64,000 nucleotides of DNA from JACDHG01 sp963815295. GTDB lineage: Bacteria > Actinomycetota > Actinomycetes > Propionibacteriales > Nocardioidaceae. Location: assembly GCA_963815295.1 (NCBI GenBank), contig CAWFFZ010000008.1, positions 992,001 to 1,056,000 of the forward strand, written 5' to 3'. The notes beneath the pieces were generated by a model that was not told where the DNA came from, searched no databases, and saw only the letters and a program-made list of their open reading frames with translations. This document shows, in pieces, positions 24,827 through 33,008 of the stretch. Numbering within the stretch: the first letter of the stretch is position 1; each line of letters opens with the position of its first letter. The position numbers and the translations under genes are program-made.

Positions 24827-26538
24827 CGCAGTGCCTCCTCGTCGGCACGGGTGGCCCACGCTGCGAAGCGCTCACCCGTGCCACGGTCAGACAGGTAACG
24901 CCGCACGATGCGCTCGACGTAATCGGTGAGACCGGCCGACGTCACCTTGTGCGCACGCAGCTTGCGGCCGAACCCAGCCTCCAGTCCCAGGCCACCGCCC
25001 AGATGCACCTGGAATCCCTCGACATGGTTGCCGTCGTCGTCGAGGACCAACTGCCCTTTGAGGCCGATGTCCGCGACCTGGATGCGGGCGCAGGAGTTGG
25101 GGCAGCCGTTGAGGTTCACGGTGATCGGCGTGTCCAGCTCCGGGATCCGAAGCTCGAGCTCGCTGATGAGCTCGGCCGCGCGGTTCTTGGTCTCCACGAT
25201 GGCGAGCTTGCAAAACTCGATGCCGGTGCAGGCCATCGTCGAGCGCCGCCACTGGCTGGGCTTGGTCGGGATTCCGAGGTCCTCGATCGCCCTGACCAGG
25301 GAGTCGACGGCTTGCGGCTCCACATCGAGCACGATCAGCTTCTGGTACGGCGTCGTGCGTACTCGGGTGGAGCCGTGCGACTCGGCGATGTCGGCCAGCT
25401 TGGTCAGGGTCGTCCCCGAGATCCGGCCCACCGTCGGCGAGGTGCCGACGTACAGGCGGCCGTCTGCCTGCTCGTGAACACCTACATGGTCCCCGTTACC
25501 GAGAGGCTTCTCCGGTGCCTCACCTCGGATCAGGGGACGCTGCAGGTACTCGTCCTCGATGACTGTGCGGAACCGGTCCACACCCCAGTCGGCCACGAGG
25601 AACTTCAGGCGGGCGCGTGCACGCAACCGGCGGTAGCCGTAGTCGCGGAACGCGCCGACGACGGCCGCCCATACGTCGGGCACCTCGTCGAGCGGGACCC
25701 AAACCCCGAGGCTCTGCGCAAGCATCGGGTTGGTCGAGAGGCCGCCGCCGACCCAGACGTCAAAGCCGACGCCGTGCACGGGGTGGACGGTCGGCACGAA
25801 CGCCACGTCGTTGACCTCCGGCGCTACGTCGAGCGTCGGGTGTCCGGTGATCGCGGTCTTGAACTTGCGTGGCAGGTTGGAGAACTGCGGGTCGCCGATG
25901 TAGCGGGACGTGATCTCGTTGATCGCCGACGTCGGGTCGATCAGCTCGTCGGCCGCGATGCCGGCGAGTGGGCTCCCCAGCACGACGCGGGGGCAGTCGC
26001 CGCATGCCTCCTGGGTGTCGAGGCCGACGGCTTCGAGTCGCGCCCAGATCGTAGGAACGTCCTCGACGCGGACCCAGTGCAGCTGGATGTTCTGTCGGTC
26101 GGTGATGTCGGCCGTGTCACGGGCGTACGTCGTCGAGATGTCGGCGATGGTCCGCAGCTGCTCCGTGCTGAGCTGCCCACCATCAATGCGGATGCGCAGC
26201 ATGAAGTACTCGTCGTCGAGCTCGTGCGGCTCGAGGACAGCCGTGCGTCCGCCGTCGATGCCGGGGCGACGCTGTGTGTACAGGCCCCACCAGCGGAACC
26301 GGCCGCGCAGGTCAGAGGGGTCGATCGACGCAAAGCCGCCGCGGGCATAGACATGCTCGATGCGTGCCCGCACGTTGAGTGGGTTGTCGTCCTTCTTGGC
26401 CTGCTCGTTGGCGTTGAGCGGCTCGCGATAGCCGAGAGCCCATTGGCCCTCGCCCTTCTTCTTGCCCGGAGCGTGCGCGTGCGTATGCGGATGCGCCGGA
26501 GCGGGGCGGGGGAGAGTGGCGGTGCTGGCGGGTGTCAT
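24823..26538 (-). CDS. Ferredoxin-type sulfite (or nitrite) reductase
   Basis: A 571-aa sirohaem/4Fe-4S enzyme that reduces sulfite to sulfide. The repeated half-domains contain ADITDRQNIQLHWVRVEDVP and EACGDCPRVVLGSPLAG. The cluster ligands are in MACTGIEFCKLAI and NLNGCPNSCARIQVAD (Cys-x5-Cys and Cys-x3-Cys). The His-rich start (AHPHTHAHAPGKKK) is unusual and may be flexible or bind metal. The cys neighbours make sulfite the likely substrate. GAAGGAC lies before the ATG, and a leader peptide is encoded about 100 bp upstream. Confidence 0.92.
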   Translation of the reverse strand: MTPASTATLPRPAPAHPHTHAHAPGKKKGEGQWALGYREPLNANEQAKKDDNPLNVRARIEHVYARGGFASIDPSDLRGRFRWWGLYTQRRPGIDGGRTAVLEPHELDDEYFMLRIRIDGGQLSTEQLRTIADISTTYARDTADITDRQNIQLHWVRVEDVPTIWARLEAVGLDTQEACGDCPRVVLGSPLAGIAADELIDPTSAINEITSRYIGDPQFSNLPRKFKTAITGHPTLDVAPEVNDVAFVPTVHPVHGVGFDVWVGGGLSTNPMLAQSLGVWVPLDEVPDVWAAVVGAFRDYGYRRLRARARLKFLVADWGVDRFRTVIEDEYLQRPLIRGEAPEKPLGNGDHVGVHEQADGRLYVGTSPTVGRISGTTLTKLADIAESHGSTRVRTTPYQKLIVLDVEPQAVDSLVRAIEDLGIPTKPSQWRRSTMACTGIEFCKLAIVETKNRAAELISELELRIPELDTPITVNLNGCPNSCARIQVADIGLKGQLVLDDDGNHVEGFQVHLGGGLGLEAGFGRKLRAHKVTSAGLTDYVERIVRRYLSDRGTGERFAAWATRADEEALR

Positions 26539-26638
26539 GCGTGTCCTTCAGGGGGAAACGGAACGCTTGCTCGACGGCACCACAGGGAAGAGATCAGCCC
26601 GTGTGGCGAGCTCGGTCGAGACGAAGCCCTGGTGAGGG

Positions 26639-26731
26639 TTACGCGTGACTACACATCGCGCTGCGCGTCAAGCCGAAGTCCACGTGGCGGCGAACCACGA
26701 GGAAGGCAACGAGGCGAGCGGTCGATGTCAT
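26639..26731 (-). CDS. Leader peptide of the sulfur operon
   Basis: A 30-aa peptide, MTSTARLVAFLVVRRHVDFG then LTRSAMCSHA. RRHVDxxRxSxxxC with a late Cys is the pattern of the actinobacterial putative leader peptides found upstream of sulfur-metabolism genes. Its stop is 100 bp before the sulfite reductase ATG. Translation through the Cys codon when cysteine is scarce could control the operon by attenuation. Pattern and position support the call; the mechanism is inference. Confidence 0.72.
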   Translation of the reverse strand: MTSTARLVAFLVVRRHVDFGLTRSAMCSHA

Positions 26732-26920
26732 GACGATGATCGTTCCCGAGGGGTTGGCTGGTGGCAAGCGAATGTCTCGATATGTGGGAATCGTGTCCGT
26801 ATAATGGACGCTGCCGCCTGCGCATCTCTGGATCACAGCAGCCGGATCACCAACATGCGAGACGATTGTCCCCACTGTGAACACCTCGGTGTACGTCGCG
26901 GAGAGGCGCCTCGCTCCGGT

Positions 26921-28366
26921 TCAGAGCTCGAGGCCGGGGTACAACGGATGCGCATCGAGCAGTTCGGCAGCTGCCGAACGCACGCTGTCACACACCCCAT
27001 CGGCGGTCGTGTAGTTGACCTTCGAGGGCGACCCGCTCTTGGCCGTGTCCGCCGTCGTCTTAGAGAGCAGGTCGACGATCAGTTCGGCCACCACGTCGAA
27101 CTCGTCGTGCCCGAAGCCTCGCGTCGTGAGCGCGGGCGTGCCCAGCCGGACCCCGCTCGTGTACCAGGCGCCGTTGGGGTCGCTCGGGACCGAGTTGCGG
27201 TTGGTGACGACACCGGCGTCGAGCAGCGCCGACTCCGCCTGCCGCCCAGTCAGCCCGAAACCCGACACGTCTAGCAAGACGATGTGGTTGTCCGTGCCGC
27301 CCGTCACCAGCGTGGCGCCGCGTTTCATGAGGCCGTCGGCAAGGGACTGCGCGTTGTCGGCGACCTGTTGCGCGTACGTCGCGAACTCCGGCAGGCGGGC
27401 CTCCGCGAGAGCGACGGCTTTTGCCGCCATCACGTGCGAAAGCGGGCCGCCCAGCACCATCGGGCATCCCTTGTCGACCGCGTCCGAGTACTCCTTCGTG
27501 GCAAGGACGAGACCACCACGCGGTCCACGGAGCGACTTGTGCGTCGTGGTGGTGGTGACGTGGGCGTGAGGGACAGGGTCCTCGTCACCGGTGAACACCT
27601 TGCCGGCGACCAGCCCGGCGAAGTGGGCCATGTCGACCATCAAGGTCGCCCCGACGTCGTCGGCAATCTCGCGCATCGTGGCGAAGTTCACCCGGCGCGG
27701 GTAGGCCGAGTAGCCGGCGATCAAGATCAGTGGTTTGAACTCCCGCGCCTGCTTCGCCAGCAGGTCGTAGTCGAGCAGTCCGGTGTCGGGATTCGTGCCG
27801 TAACTGCGCTGGTGGAACATCTTTCCCGAGATGTTGGGCCGGAAGCCGTGGGTCAGGTGGCCGCCCGCGTCGAGCGACATACCCAGCATCCGCTGCTGGC
27901 CGTAGCGTGCACGCAGCTGCTCCCAGGCGTCTTCGGACAGGTCGTTGACGCCTTTGGCACCGGCCTCGGCCAGGGCAGGCCCCTCCACTCGCGTGGCGAG
28001 GATTGCCCAGAAGGCAACGAGGTTCGCGTCGATGCCGGAGTGCGGCTGGACGTAGGCATAGGGGGCTCCGAAAAGCTCCCGGGCATGCTCGGCAGCCAGC
28101 GCCTCGACAGTGTCGACGTTCTGGCAGCCGGCATAGAACCGGTGTCCGATCGTCCCCTCGGCGTACTTGTCACTGAGGAAGCTGCTCATCGTGAGCAGCA
28201 CGGCGGGCGAGGCGTAGTTCTCGCTCGCGATCAGCTTCAGCGACGACCGTTGATCGGCCAGCTCGGCCCGGGTGGCGGCAGCAACCCGAGGCTCGACGGA
28301 CTCGATCACCTCGAGGGCGGAACGGTAGGCGGCAGACGCGGTGGCGATGGTGTTCGGGGCAGTCAT
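26921..28366 (-). CDS. glyA: Serine hydroxymethyltransferase
   Basis: A 481-aa PLP enzyme that interconverts serine and glycine with tetrahydrofolate. Marks are SSLKLIASENYASPAV, HSGIDANLVAFWAIL, HFAGLVAGKVFTG, and the PLP Lys in VTTTTTHKSLRGPRGG (about residue 277). It is about 60 residues longer than the E. coli enzyme because of an insertion near residues 125-185 (LATRVEGPALAEAGAKG to LDAGGHLTHG), a form known in actinobacteria. No Shine-Dalgarno stands out. The 280 bp between its stop side and the sulfur leader peptide hold no other gene. Confidence 0.95.
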   Translation of the reverse strand: MTAPNTIATASAAYRSALEVIESVEPRVAAATRAELADQRSSLKLIASENYASPAVLLTMSSFLSDKYAEGTIGHRFYAGCQNVDTVEALAAEHARELFGAPYAYVQPHSGIDANLVAFWAILATRVEGPALAEAGAKGVNDLSEDAWEQLRARYGQQRMLGMSLDAGGHLTHGFRPNISGKMFHQRSYGTNPDTGLLDYDLLAKQAREFKPLILIAGYSAYPRRVNFATMREIADDVGATLMVDMAHFAGLVAGKVFTGDEDPVPHAHVTTTTTHKSLRGPRGGLVLATKEYSDAVDKGCPMVLGGPLSHVMAAKAVALAEARLPEFATYAQQVADNAQSLADGLMKRGATLVTGGTDNHIVLLDVSGFGLTGRQAESALLDAGVVTNRNSVPSDPNGAWYTSGVRLGTPALTTRGFGHDEFDVVAELIVDLLSKTTADTAKSGSPSKVNYTTADGVCDSVRSAAAELLDAHPLYPGLEL

Positions 28367-28492
28367 GGCGACAGCCTGCCATTCGCCGCTCTCCCCGCGC
28401 CAGCGACCCGCGTACCCCTCCTTGCGTCCGTACGCCCGTCGCTATCGCGACCAGCTGCACGGACGTTGCCAAGTTTTGCGCTGTCATCTCGA

Positions 28493-28498
28493 TACCGT
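28493..28498 (+). promoter_or_regulatory. -10 box of leaderless YihY gene
   Basis: TACCGT, 7 nt before the ATG at 28506; no ribosome site is visible. Confidence 0.45.
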
Positions 28499-28505
28499 AG
28501 ACCGC

Positions 28506-29480
28506 ATGGTGTCGGAGTCGGTGAGGGGTGAGTCGCCGAGACGCCTATCACTGACAAACATCCGGGCAACCGGCTGGCGGCTGCTCACCTCGACCGTCGG
28601 CTCCTGCTTTCGCAACCGCGTAACCGGTCTCGCCGCAGAGGCGGCGTTCTTCGCCATCCTGTCGCTGCCACCCCTGATCTTCGGGCTCGCAGGCAGCATC
28701 ACCTACATCCTCAAGAAGGTCGACCCGGGCCAGATCCTTTACCTCAAACGAGAAATCATCGAGATGTCCGGCCAGGTGCTCACCGACGAATCTGTCGACC
28801 GGATCGTGACACCGACGATGAACCGAGTGTTGGCGGGCGGCCGGTTCGACGTGATCTCGCTCGGCTTCGTGCTGGCGCTCTGGTCCGGCTCGCGTGCCCT
28901 CAACGTGTTTGTCGACACGATCACGATCATGTACGGCCTTGGTGGCAGGCGCGGGATCGTCCGCACCCGGATGTTGGCGTTCGGCCTCTATGTCATCGGC
29001 CTTATCGTCGGCGTCGTCGTGCTGCCGCTAGTCGTGGCGGGTCCGCGTATCGTCGCCCAACTGGTGCCGGAGCGGATCGATCTGCTCAACGCCGCCTACT
29101 GGCCGGTGGTCGTGATCCTGAGCATCGCGTTCCTCACCACGCTCTATCACTGGTCGGTGCCGGTGCGCACGTCGTGGCGCCATGACCTGCCGGGCGCGGT
29201 GCTGGCCTTCACGATCTGGGTGCTAGGCAGCTACTTGCTGCGGATCACGTTGCAGACTGCGAAGACATCGATCTACGGGCCCCTCGCCGCACCGATCGCA
29301 GTGTTGCTGTGGCTTTACCTGACCGCCCTCGCCGTACTCGTTGGCGCCGCACTCAACGCCGCGTTCGACCGTGAGTGGCCGGAGTCATCCACGGCGGGGG
29401 CCCGACTCGAACTGCTTCGCCGGTTGCGCCCGCGACGGTGGCAGCGCACTAATCAACCCACCGACATCGACGACATCTGA
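28506..29480 (+). CDS. YihY/BrkB-family inner-membrane protein
   Basis: A 324-aa membrane protein with about six helices in the YihY/virulence-factor-BrkB pattern. The signature runs GLAAEAAFFAILSLPPLIFG (about residues 41-60), LWSGSRALNVFVDTITIMYG, and helices to AAPIAVLLWLYLTALAVLVG, after which comes an Arg-rich tail. The old name RNase BN is not supported. Function is unknown; transport or lipid handling has been suggested for relatives. It is divergent from glyA. Confidence 0.85.
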   Translation: MVSESVRGESPRRLSLTNIRATGWRLLTSTVGSCFRNRVTGLAAEAAFFAILSLPPLIFGLAGSITYILKKVDPGQILYLKREIIEMSGQVLTDESVDRIVTPTMNRVLAGGRFDVISLGFVLALWSGSRALNVFVDTITIMYGLGGRRGIVRTRMLAFGLYVIGLIVGVVVLPLVVAGPRIVAQLVPERIDLLNAAYWPVVVILSIAFLTTLYHWSVPVRTSWRHDLPGAVLAFTIWVLGSYLLRITLQTAKTSIYGPLAAPIAVLLWLYLTALAVLVGAALNAAFDREWPESSTAGARLELLRRLRPRRWQRTNQPTDIDDI

Positions 29481-29570
29481 CCGATGGGTCCGGGGTCACG
29501 CCGGAATGGCTGTCCTCCTCCGCTCTGATTGTCGACGAAATATTGCGGTGCGCCGGGCGTTGGCCCGGCT

Positions 29571-29576
29571 TACCCT
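29571..29576 (+). promoter_or_regulatory. -10 box of leaderless rsgA
   Basis: TACCCT, 6 nt before the GTG at 29583. Confidence 0.45.
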
Positions 29577-29582
29577 TCCGAT

Positions 29583-30659
29583 GTGACGGCGCCGCTGCTC
29601 GACTTGGCTGAGCTCGGCTGGGATGAGTCCTGGCGAGAGCTCGCTTCGGCGTACCCGTGTGCCGACGCACCAGGCCGGGTTGCCCGCGTCGACAGAGGAG
29701 TCTGCTCCGTGGTGACCGGCCGCGGACCGATCCGGGCGACGTACGGCTCGGCACTTCTCGACGCCATCGCGGCCGACTCGCTGGCGGCACCGTGCACGGG
29801 CGACTGGTGCCTGATGCGCACCTGGCCTGACGGCCCCACCACGATCGAGACGGTCCTGCCACGGCGTACGTCAGTTGTGCGGGCCGACGCGGCGGGCACG
29901 TCGCGAGGGCAGGTGCTCGTGGCGAACGTTGACACTCTCGCCATCGTGGTGGCGCTGCACCCCGAGCCCAACCTGTCGCGGATCGAACGCCTGCTGACTA
30001 TTGCCTGGGAAAGCGATGCGCAGCCCGTCGTCGTGCTCACCAAGGCCGACCTGGTCGGCGATGGCGAGATGCTGGCAGCCGACGTGCGTCTGGCTGCTCC
30101 CAGTGTCGAGGTCATCGTGTGCAGCACCGTGACCGGTGCAGGGATTGCGGAGGTACGCGCACTGGCGAGCGACCACAAGACGATCGGGCTGCTCGGTGCA
30201 TCCGGTCACGGCAAGTCGTCGCTGACCAACGCCCTGGTCGGCAGCGATCTGCTCGCCACCCTGCCGATTCGCGACGACGGCAAGGGCAGGCATACGTCGG
30301 CGCGGCGCGAATTGGTGGCGCTCCCGGGCGGCGGCACTGTTATCGACACCCCGGGGCTTCGGGGCGTCGGCCTGCAGCACGCCGACGAGGGCCTGGCGTC
30401 CACCTTCCCCGACATCGAGGCGCTCAAGGGACAATGCAAGTTCCGGGACTGCAGCCACCAATCGGAGCCGGGGTGTGCGCTGCTTGCGGCCGTCGCGGAG
30501 AACCGCCTGTCGGAGCGCCGGCTGGAGAGCTGGTTCCGGCTGCAGCGCGAGCTTGCGTGGATGGCGGCCCGGACGGATGCTCGCCTTCGCGCCGATCAGC
30601 GGAAGAAGTGGAAGTACATCACCAAGCAGCAGCGCAACCTTGGCCAACGCCGCCCATGA
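29583..30659 (+). CDS. rsgA: Ribosome small subunit-dependent GTPase
   Basis: A 358-aa circularly permuted GTPase that helps mature the 30S subunit. An OB-like N-terminal part precedes the G domain, in which VVLTKADLVG (G4) comes before GLLGASGHGKSSLTNAL (G1, about residues 202-218) and VIDTPGLRGVGL (G3), the permuted order typical of RsgA. The zinc site at the end is CKFRDCSHQSEPGC. GTG at 29583 is chosen from the -10 spacing. Its stop overlaps the ATG of the following GNAT gene. Confidence 0.93.
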   Translation: MTAPLLDLAELGWDESWRELASAYPCADAPGRVARVDRGVCSVVTGRGPIRATYGSALLDAIAADSLAAPCTGDWCLMRTWPDGPTTIETVLPRRTSVVRADAAGTSRGQVLVANVDTLAIVVALHPEPNLSRIERLLTIAWESDAQPVVVLTKADLVGDGEMLAADVRLAAPSVEVIVCSTVTGAGIAEVRALASDHKTIGLLGASGHGKSSLTNALVGSDLLATLPIRDDGKGRHTSARRELVALPGGGTVIDTPGLRGVGLQHADEGLASTFPDIEALKGQCKFRDCSHQSEPGCALLAAVAENRLSERRLESWFRLQRELAWMAARTDARLRADQRKKWKYITKQQRNLGQRRP

Positions 30660-31234
30660 CCGGCGATGTGGGTGTTGTGCTGCGCCCCGAACGCGTCGGG
30701 GAGGCGGACGCCGTGGCCGCTGTTGAGGTCGACGCGTTCGAGAACCCCGTCATCGCCGAGCTGATCGCGAGCCTGCGGTCGAGTGACGCGTGGGTCGACG
30801 GCTTGTCATTCGTGGCCGAGCGCGCCGACGAGCTCGTGGGTCACGTGCTGTTCACCCGGAGCCTGCTGGACACGCCCGACCGGCTTGTCGATGTGCTGGT
30901 GCTCAGTCCGCTCGCCGTCGCGTCCTCCTGGCAGGGCCTCGGTATCGGCTCGGCGTTGATGCGTCACGCCGTGGAGGAAGTGGGCACCCGCGATGAGCCT
31001 GTGGTCTTCCTCGAGGGAGGGCCTGACTACTACCGCCGCTTCGGGTTCGTCGCGGCAGGCGAGCTGGGCTTCCGACGTCCGTCTTTGCGGATCCCCGAGG
31101 CGGCCTTCCAGGTGATGACGTTGGCGTCATACGAGCCTTGGATGACCGGCACTCTCGTGTATGCCGAGGCGTTCTGGCGCCACGACTGTGTAGGTCTGCG
31201 CGGCGAGATGCTGCATGCCCTTACCGACCTCTGA
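30656..31234 (+). CDS. GNAT-family N-acetyltransferase
   Basis: A 192-aa acetyltransferase of the YhbS-like group. The acetyl-CoA loop is SSWQGLGIGSALMRHAVEEV (about residues 89-108; Q/GxGxG/A), followed by VVFLEGGPDYYRRFGFVAAG, the conserved GxPxYYxRFGF segment. Substrate unknown. The ATG overlaps the rsgA stop (ATGA), so it is the second gene of that operon. Its 3' end overlaps the treZ 3' end by 14 bp on the opposite strand. Confidence 0.85.
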   Translation: MTGDVGVVLRPERVGEADAVAAVEVDAFENPVIAELIASLRSSDAWVDGLSFVAERADELVGHVLFTRSLLDTPDRLVDVLVLSPLAVASSWQGLGIGSALMRHAVEEVGTRDEPVVFLEGGPDYYRRFGFVAAGELGFRRPSLRIPEAAFQVMTLASYEPWMTGTLVYAEAFWRHDCVGLRGEMLHALTDL

Positions 31235-33008
31235 GCGCCTGCGAGTCCGGCCCGACGATGGCCGCGGAGTCGGGCCCGATCTCCAGCGCCGTGCCGACGA
31301 GCTGAGTCGCGTCGGGGTCCCAGGCCAGGACCACCTCGAGTGACTCCGGATCATCGACGCGCAGCTCGACGCGGCGCACCTCGGCGCTCAGGTTGACGAC
31401 GACGCGCTGCCCACCACGGTGGACGACCACGGTGTCGGTCTCGTGGTCGTGGTCGACCTCGACCAGGTCGAGACGGTGGTCGCCCAGCTCCGGGCGCTCC
31501 CGCCGCAGCCGCAGCAGAGCGGCATACCAGCGAAGCAATCGCGCGTGGTCGGGTTGGTCGCGCTCAGACCAGTCGAGGCGCGACCGCTGGACAGTCTCTT
31601 CCGACTGCGGGTCTGGTACGTCGGCCCGCGCCCACCCGTGGGTGGCGAACTCGTCACGTCGGCCGCGTCGCACTGCCTCAGCGATCCCGACGTCGGTGTG
31701 GTCGGTGAAGTACTGCCACGGGGTAGACGCGCCCCACTCCTCACCCATGAACAGCATCGGGGTGCAGGGACACGTCAGCAGCAGCGCGGCTCCCGCGGCC
31801 AACCGCCCCGGCGGCAGCGTGGCCGACAGCCGGTCGCCGGTCGCGCGATTGCCGACCTGGTCGTGGTTCTGCATCGACACCAGAAACCGCCACCCGGCGG
31901 TTCGGGCCCGGTCGACCGGGCGGCCGTGGGTGCGTCGGCGGAACGTCGAGTAGCTGCCGTCGTGCAGGAAGACGCCGCCGAGCACCTTCGCGAGCGCACC
32001 CGGATGGGCGAAGTCCTCGTAGTAGCCCTGTGTCTCGCCGGTGAGGACAACGTGCAGCGCATGGTGTACGTCGTCGGCCCACTGGGCATGCAAGCCGAGG
32101 CCGCCGGCTTCACGCGGTGTCACCGTCAGCGGGTCGTTACGGTCGGACTCAGCGATGAGCCACAACGGACGACCCAGTCCGGTCGACAACGCGCTCACCT
32201 GTCCCGACAGCTGCTCCAGCATCGTGACGGCCCGGTCGTCAAACAGCGCGTGTACGGCATCGAGCCTCAGCCCGTCGATGTGAAAGTCGCGCAGCCACAG
32301 CAGCGCGTTGTCGATGATGAAGTGGCACACCTCGTCACTCTCGGGACCGTCGAGGTTGAGGGCCTGCCCCCACGGGGTGCCGTAGCGGTCGGTGAAGTAC
32401 GGCCCGAACTCGCTGAGGTGGTTGCCGCTGGGTCCGAAATGGTTGTAGACGACGTCGAGGCAGACGCCGAGTCCACGGCTGTGGCAGGCGTCGACGAACC
32501 GGGCTAGCGCCTCGGGGCCGCCGTAGGGTTCATGGACGGCGTACAGGCCGACACCGTCGTAGCCCCAGCCGTTGCGGCCGGGGAACGTGGCGATCGGCAT
32601 CAGCTCCACCAGATCGACGCCGAGCTCGACGAGGTGGTCGAGTCGCTCGATTGCCGCGTCGAGCGTGCCGTCGGCCGTGAACGTGCCGACATGGAGCTCG
32701 TAGATGACCGAGCCTGGCAGCGGGATTCCGCGCCAGGCGTCGTCGGTCCAGGGGAACTCGTGGAGGTGGAAGACCTCGGCCGGACCTTCGGGGCCCTCGG
32801 GCAGCCGAAGGGCACGTGGGTCGGCCCGCGGCTCGCCGCCGTCGAGGCTGAAGGTGTAGCGCATCCCGTCCAGTGGTTCGACGTCGGACTCCCAGTAGCC
32901 GTGCTCGGTCCGCTGCATGGGATGTGCCGTGCCATCGACAAGCGCTGTGTTGCTAATGAGAAGCGTGACTGACTCGCGGGCGTTGGGTGCCCAGACACTG
33001 AACGTCAT
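31221..33008 (-). CDS. treZ: Malto-oligosyltrehalose trehalohydrolase
   Basis: A 595-aa GH13 enzyme that releases trehalose from maltooligosyl-trehalose. After an E-set domain (FSVWAPNARESVTLLI) comes the catalytic barrel with VYNHFGPSGNHLSEFG, the nucleophile in DGLRLDAVHALFDD (about residues 252-265), the acid in WLIAESDRND, and QNHDQVGNRATGDRLS near the third carboxylate. It is the last gene of treX-treY-treZ; its ATG overlaps the treY stop (ATGA). The product is the compatible solute trehalose. Confidence 0.94.
   Translation of the reverse strand: MTFSVWAPNARESVTLLISNTALVDGTAHPMQRTEHGYWESDVEPLDGMRYTFSLDGGEPRADPRALRLPEGPEGPAEVFHLHEFPWTDDAWRGIPLPGSVIYELHVGTFTADGTLDAAIERLDHLVELGVDLVELMPIATFPGRNGWGYDGVGLYAVHEPYGGPEALARFVDACHSRGLGVCLDVVYNHFGPSGNHLSEFGPYFTDRYGTPWGQALNLDGPESDEVCHFIIDNALLWLRDFHIDGLRLDAVHALFDDRAVTMLEQLSGQVSALSTGLGRPLWLIAESDRNDPLTVTPREAGGLGLHAQWADDVHHALHVVLTGETQGYYEDFAHPGALAKVLGGVFLHDGSYSTFRRRTHGRPVDRARTAGWRFLVSMQNHDQVGNRATGDRLSATLPPGRLAAGAALLLTCPCTPMLFMGEEWGASTPWQYFTDHTDVGIAEAVRRGRRDEFATHGWARADVPDPQSEETVQRSRLDWSERDQPDHARLLRWYAALLRLRRERPELGDHRLDLVEVDHDHETDTVVVHRGGQRVVVNLSAEVRRVELRVDDPESLEVVLAWDPDATQLVGTALEIGPDSAAIVGPDSQALRGR

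Noticed and set aside
24949..26733. 594-aa open frame antisense to the sulfite reductase
   Set aside because: Long antisense frames are common in GC-rich genes; it has no recognisable domain and its composition follows the codon pattern of the real gene.
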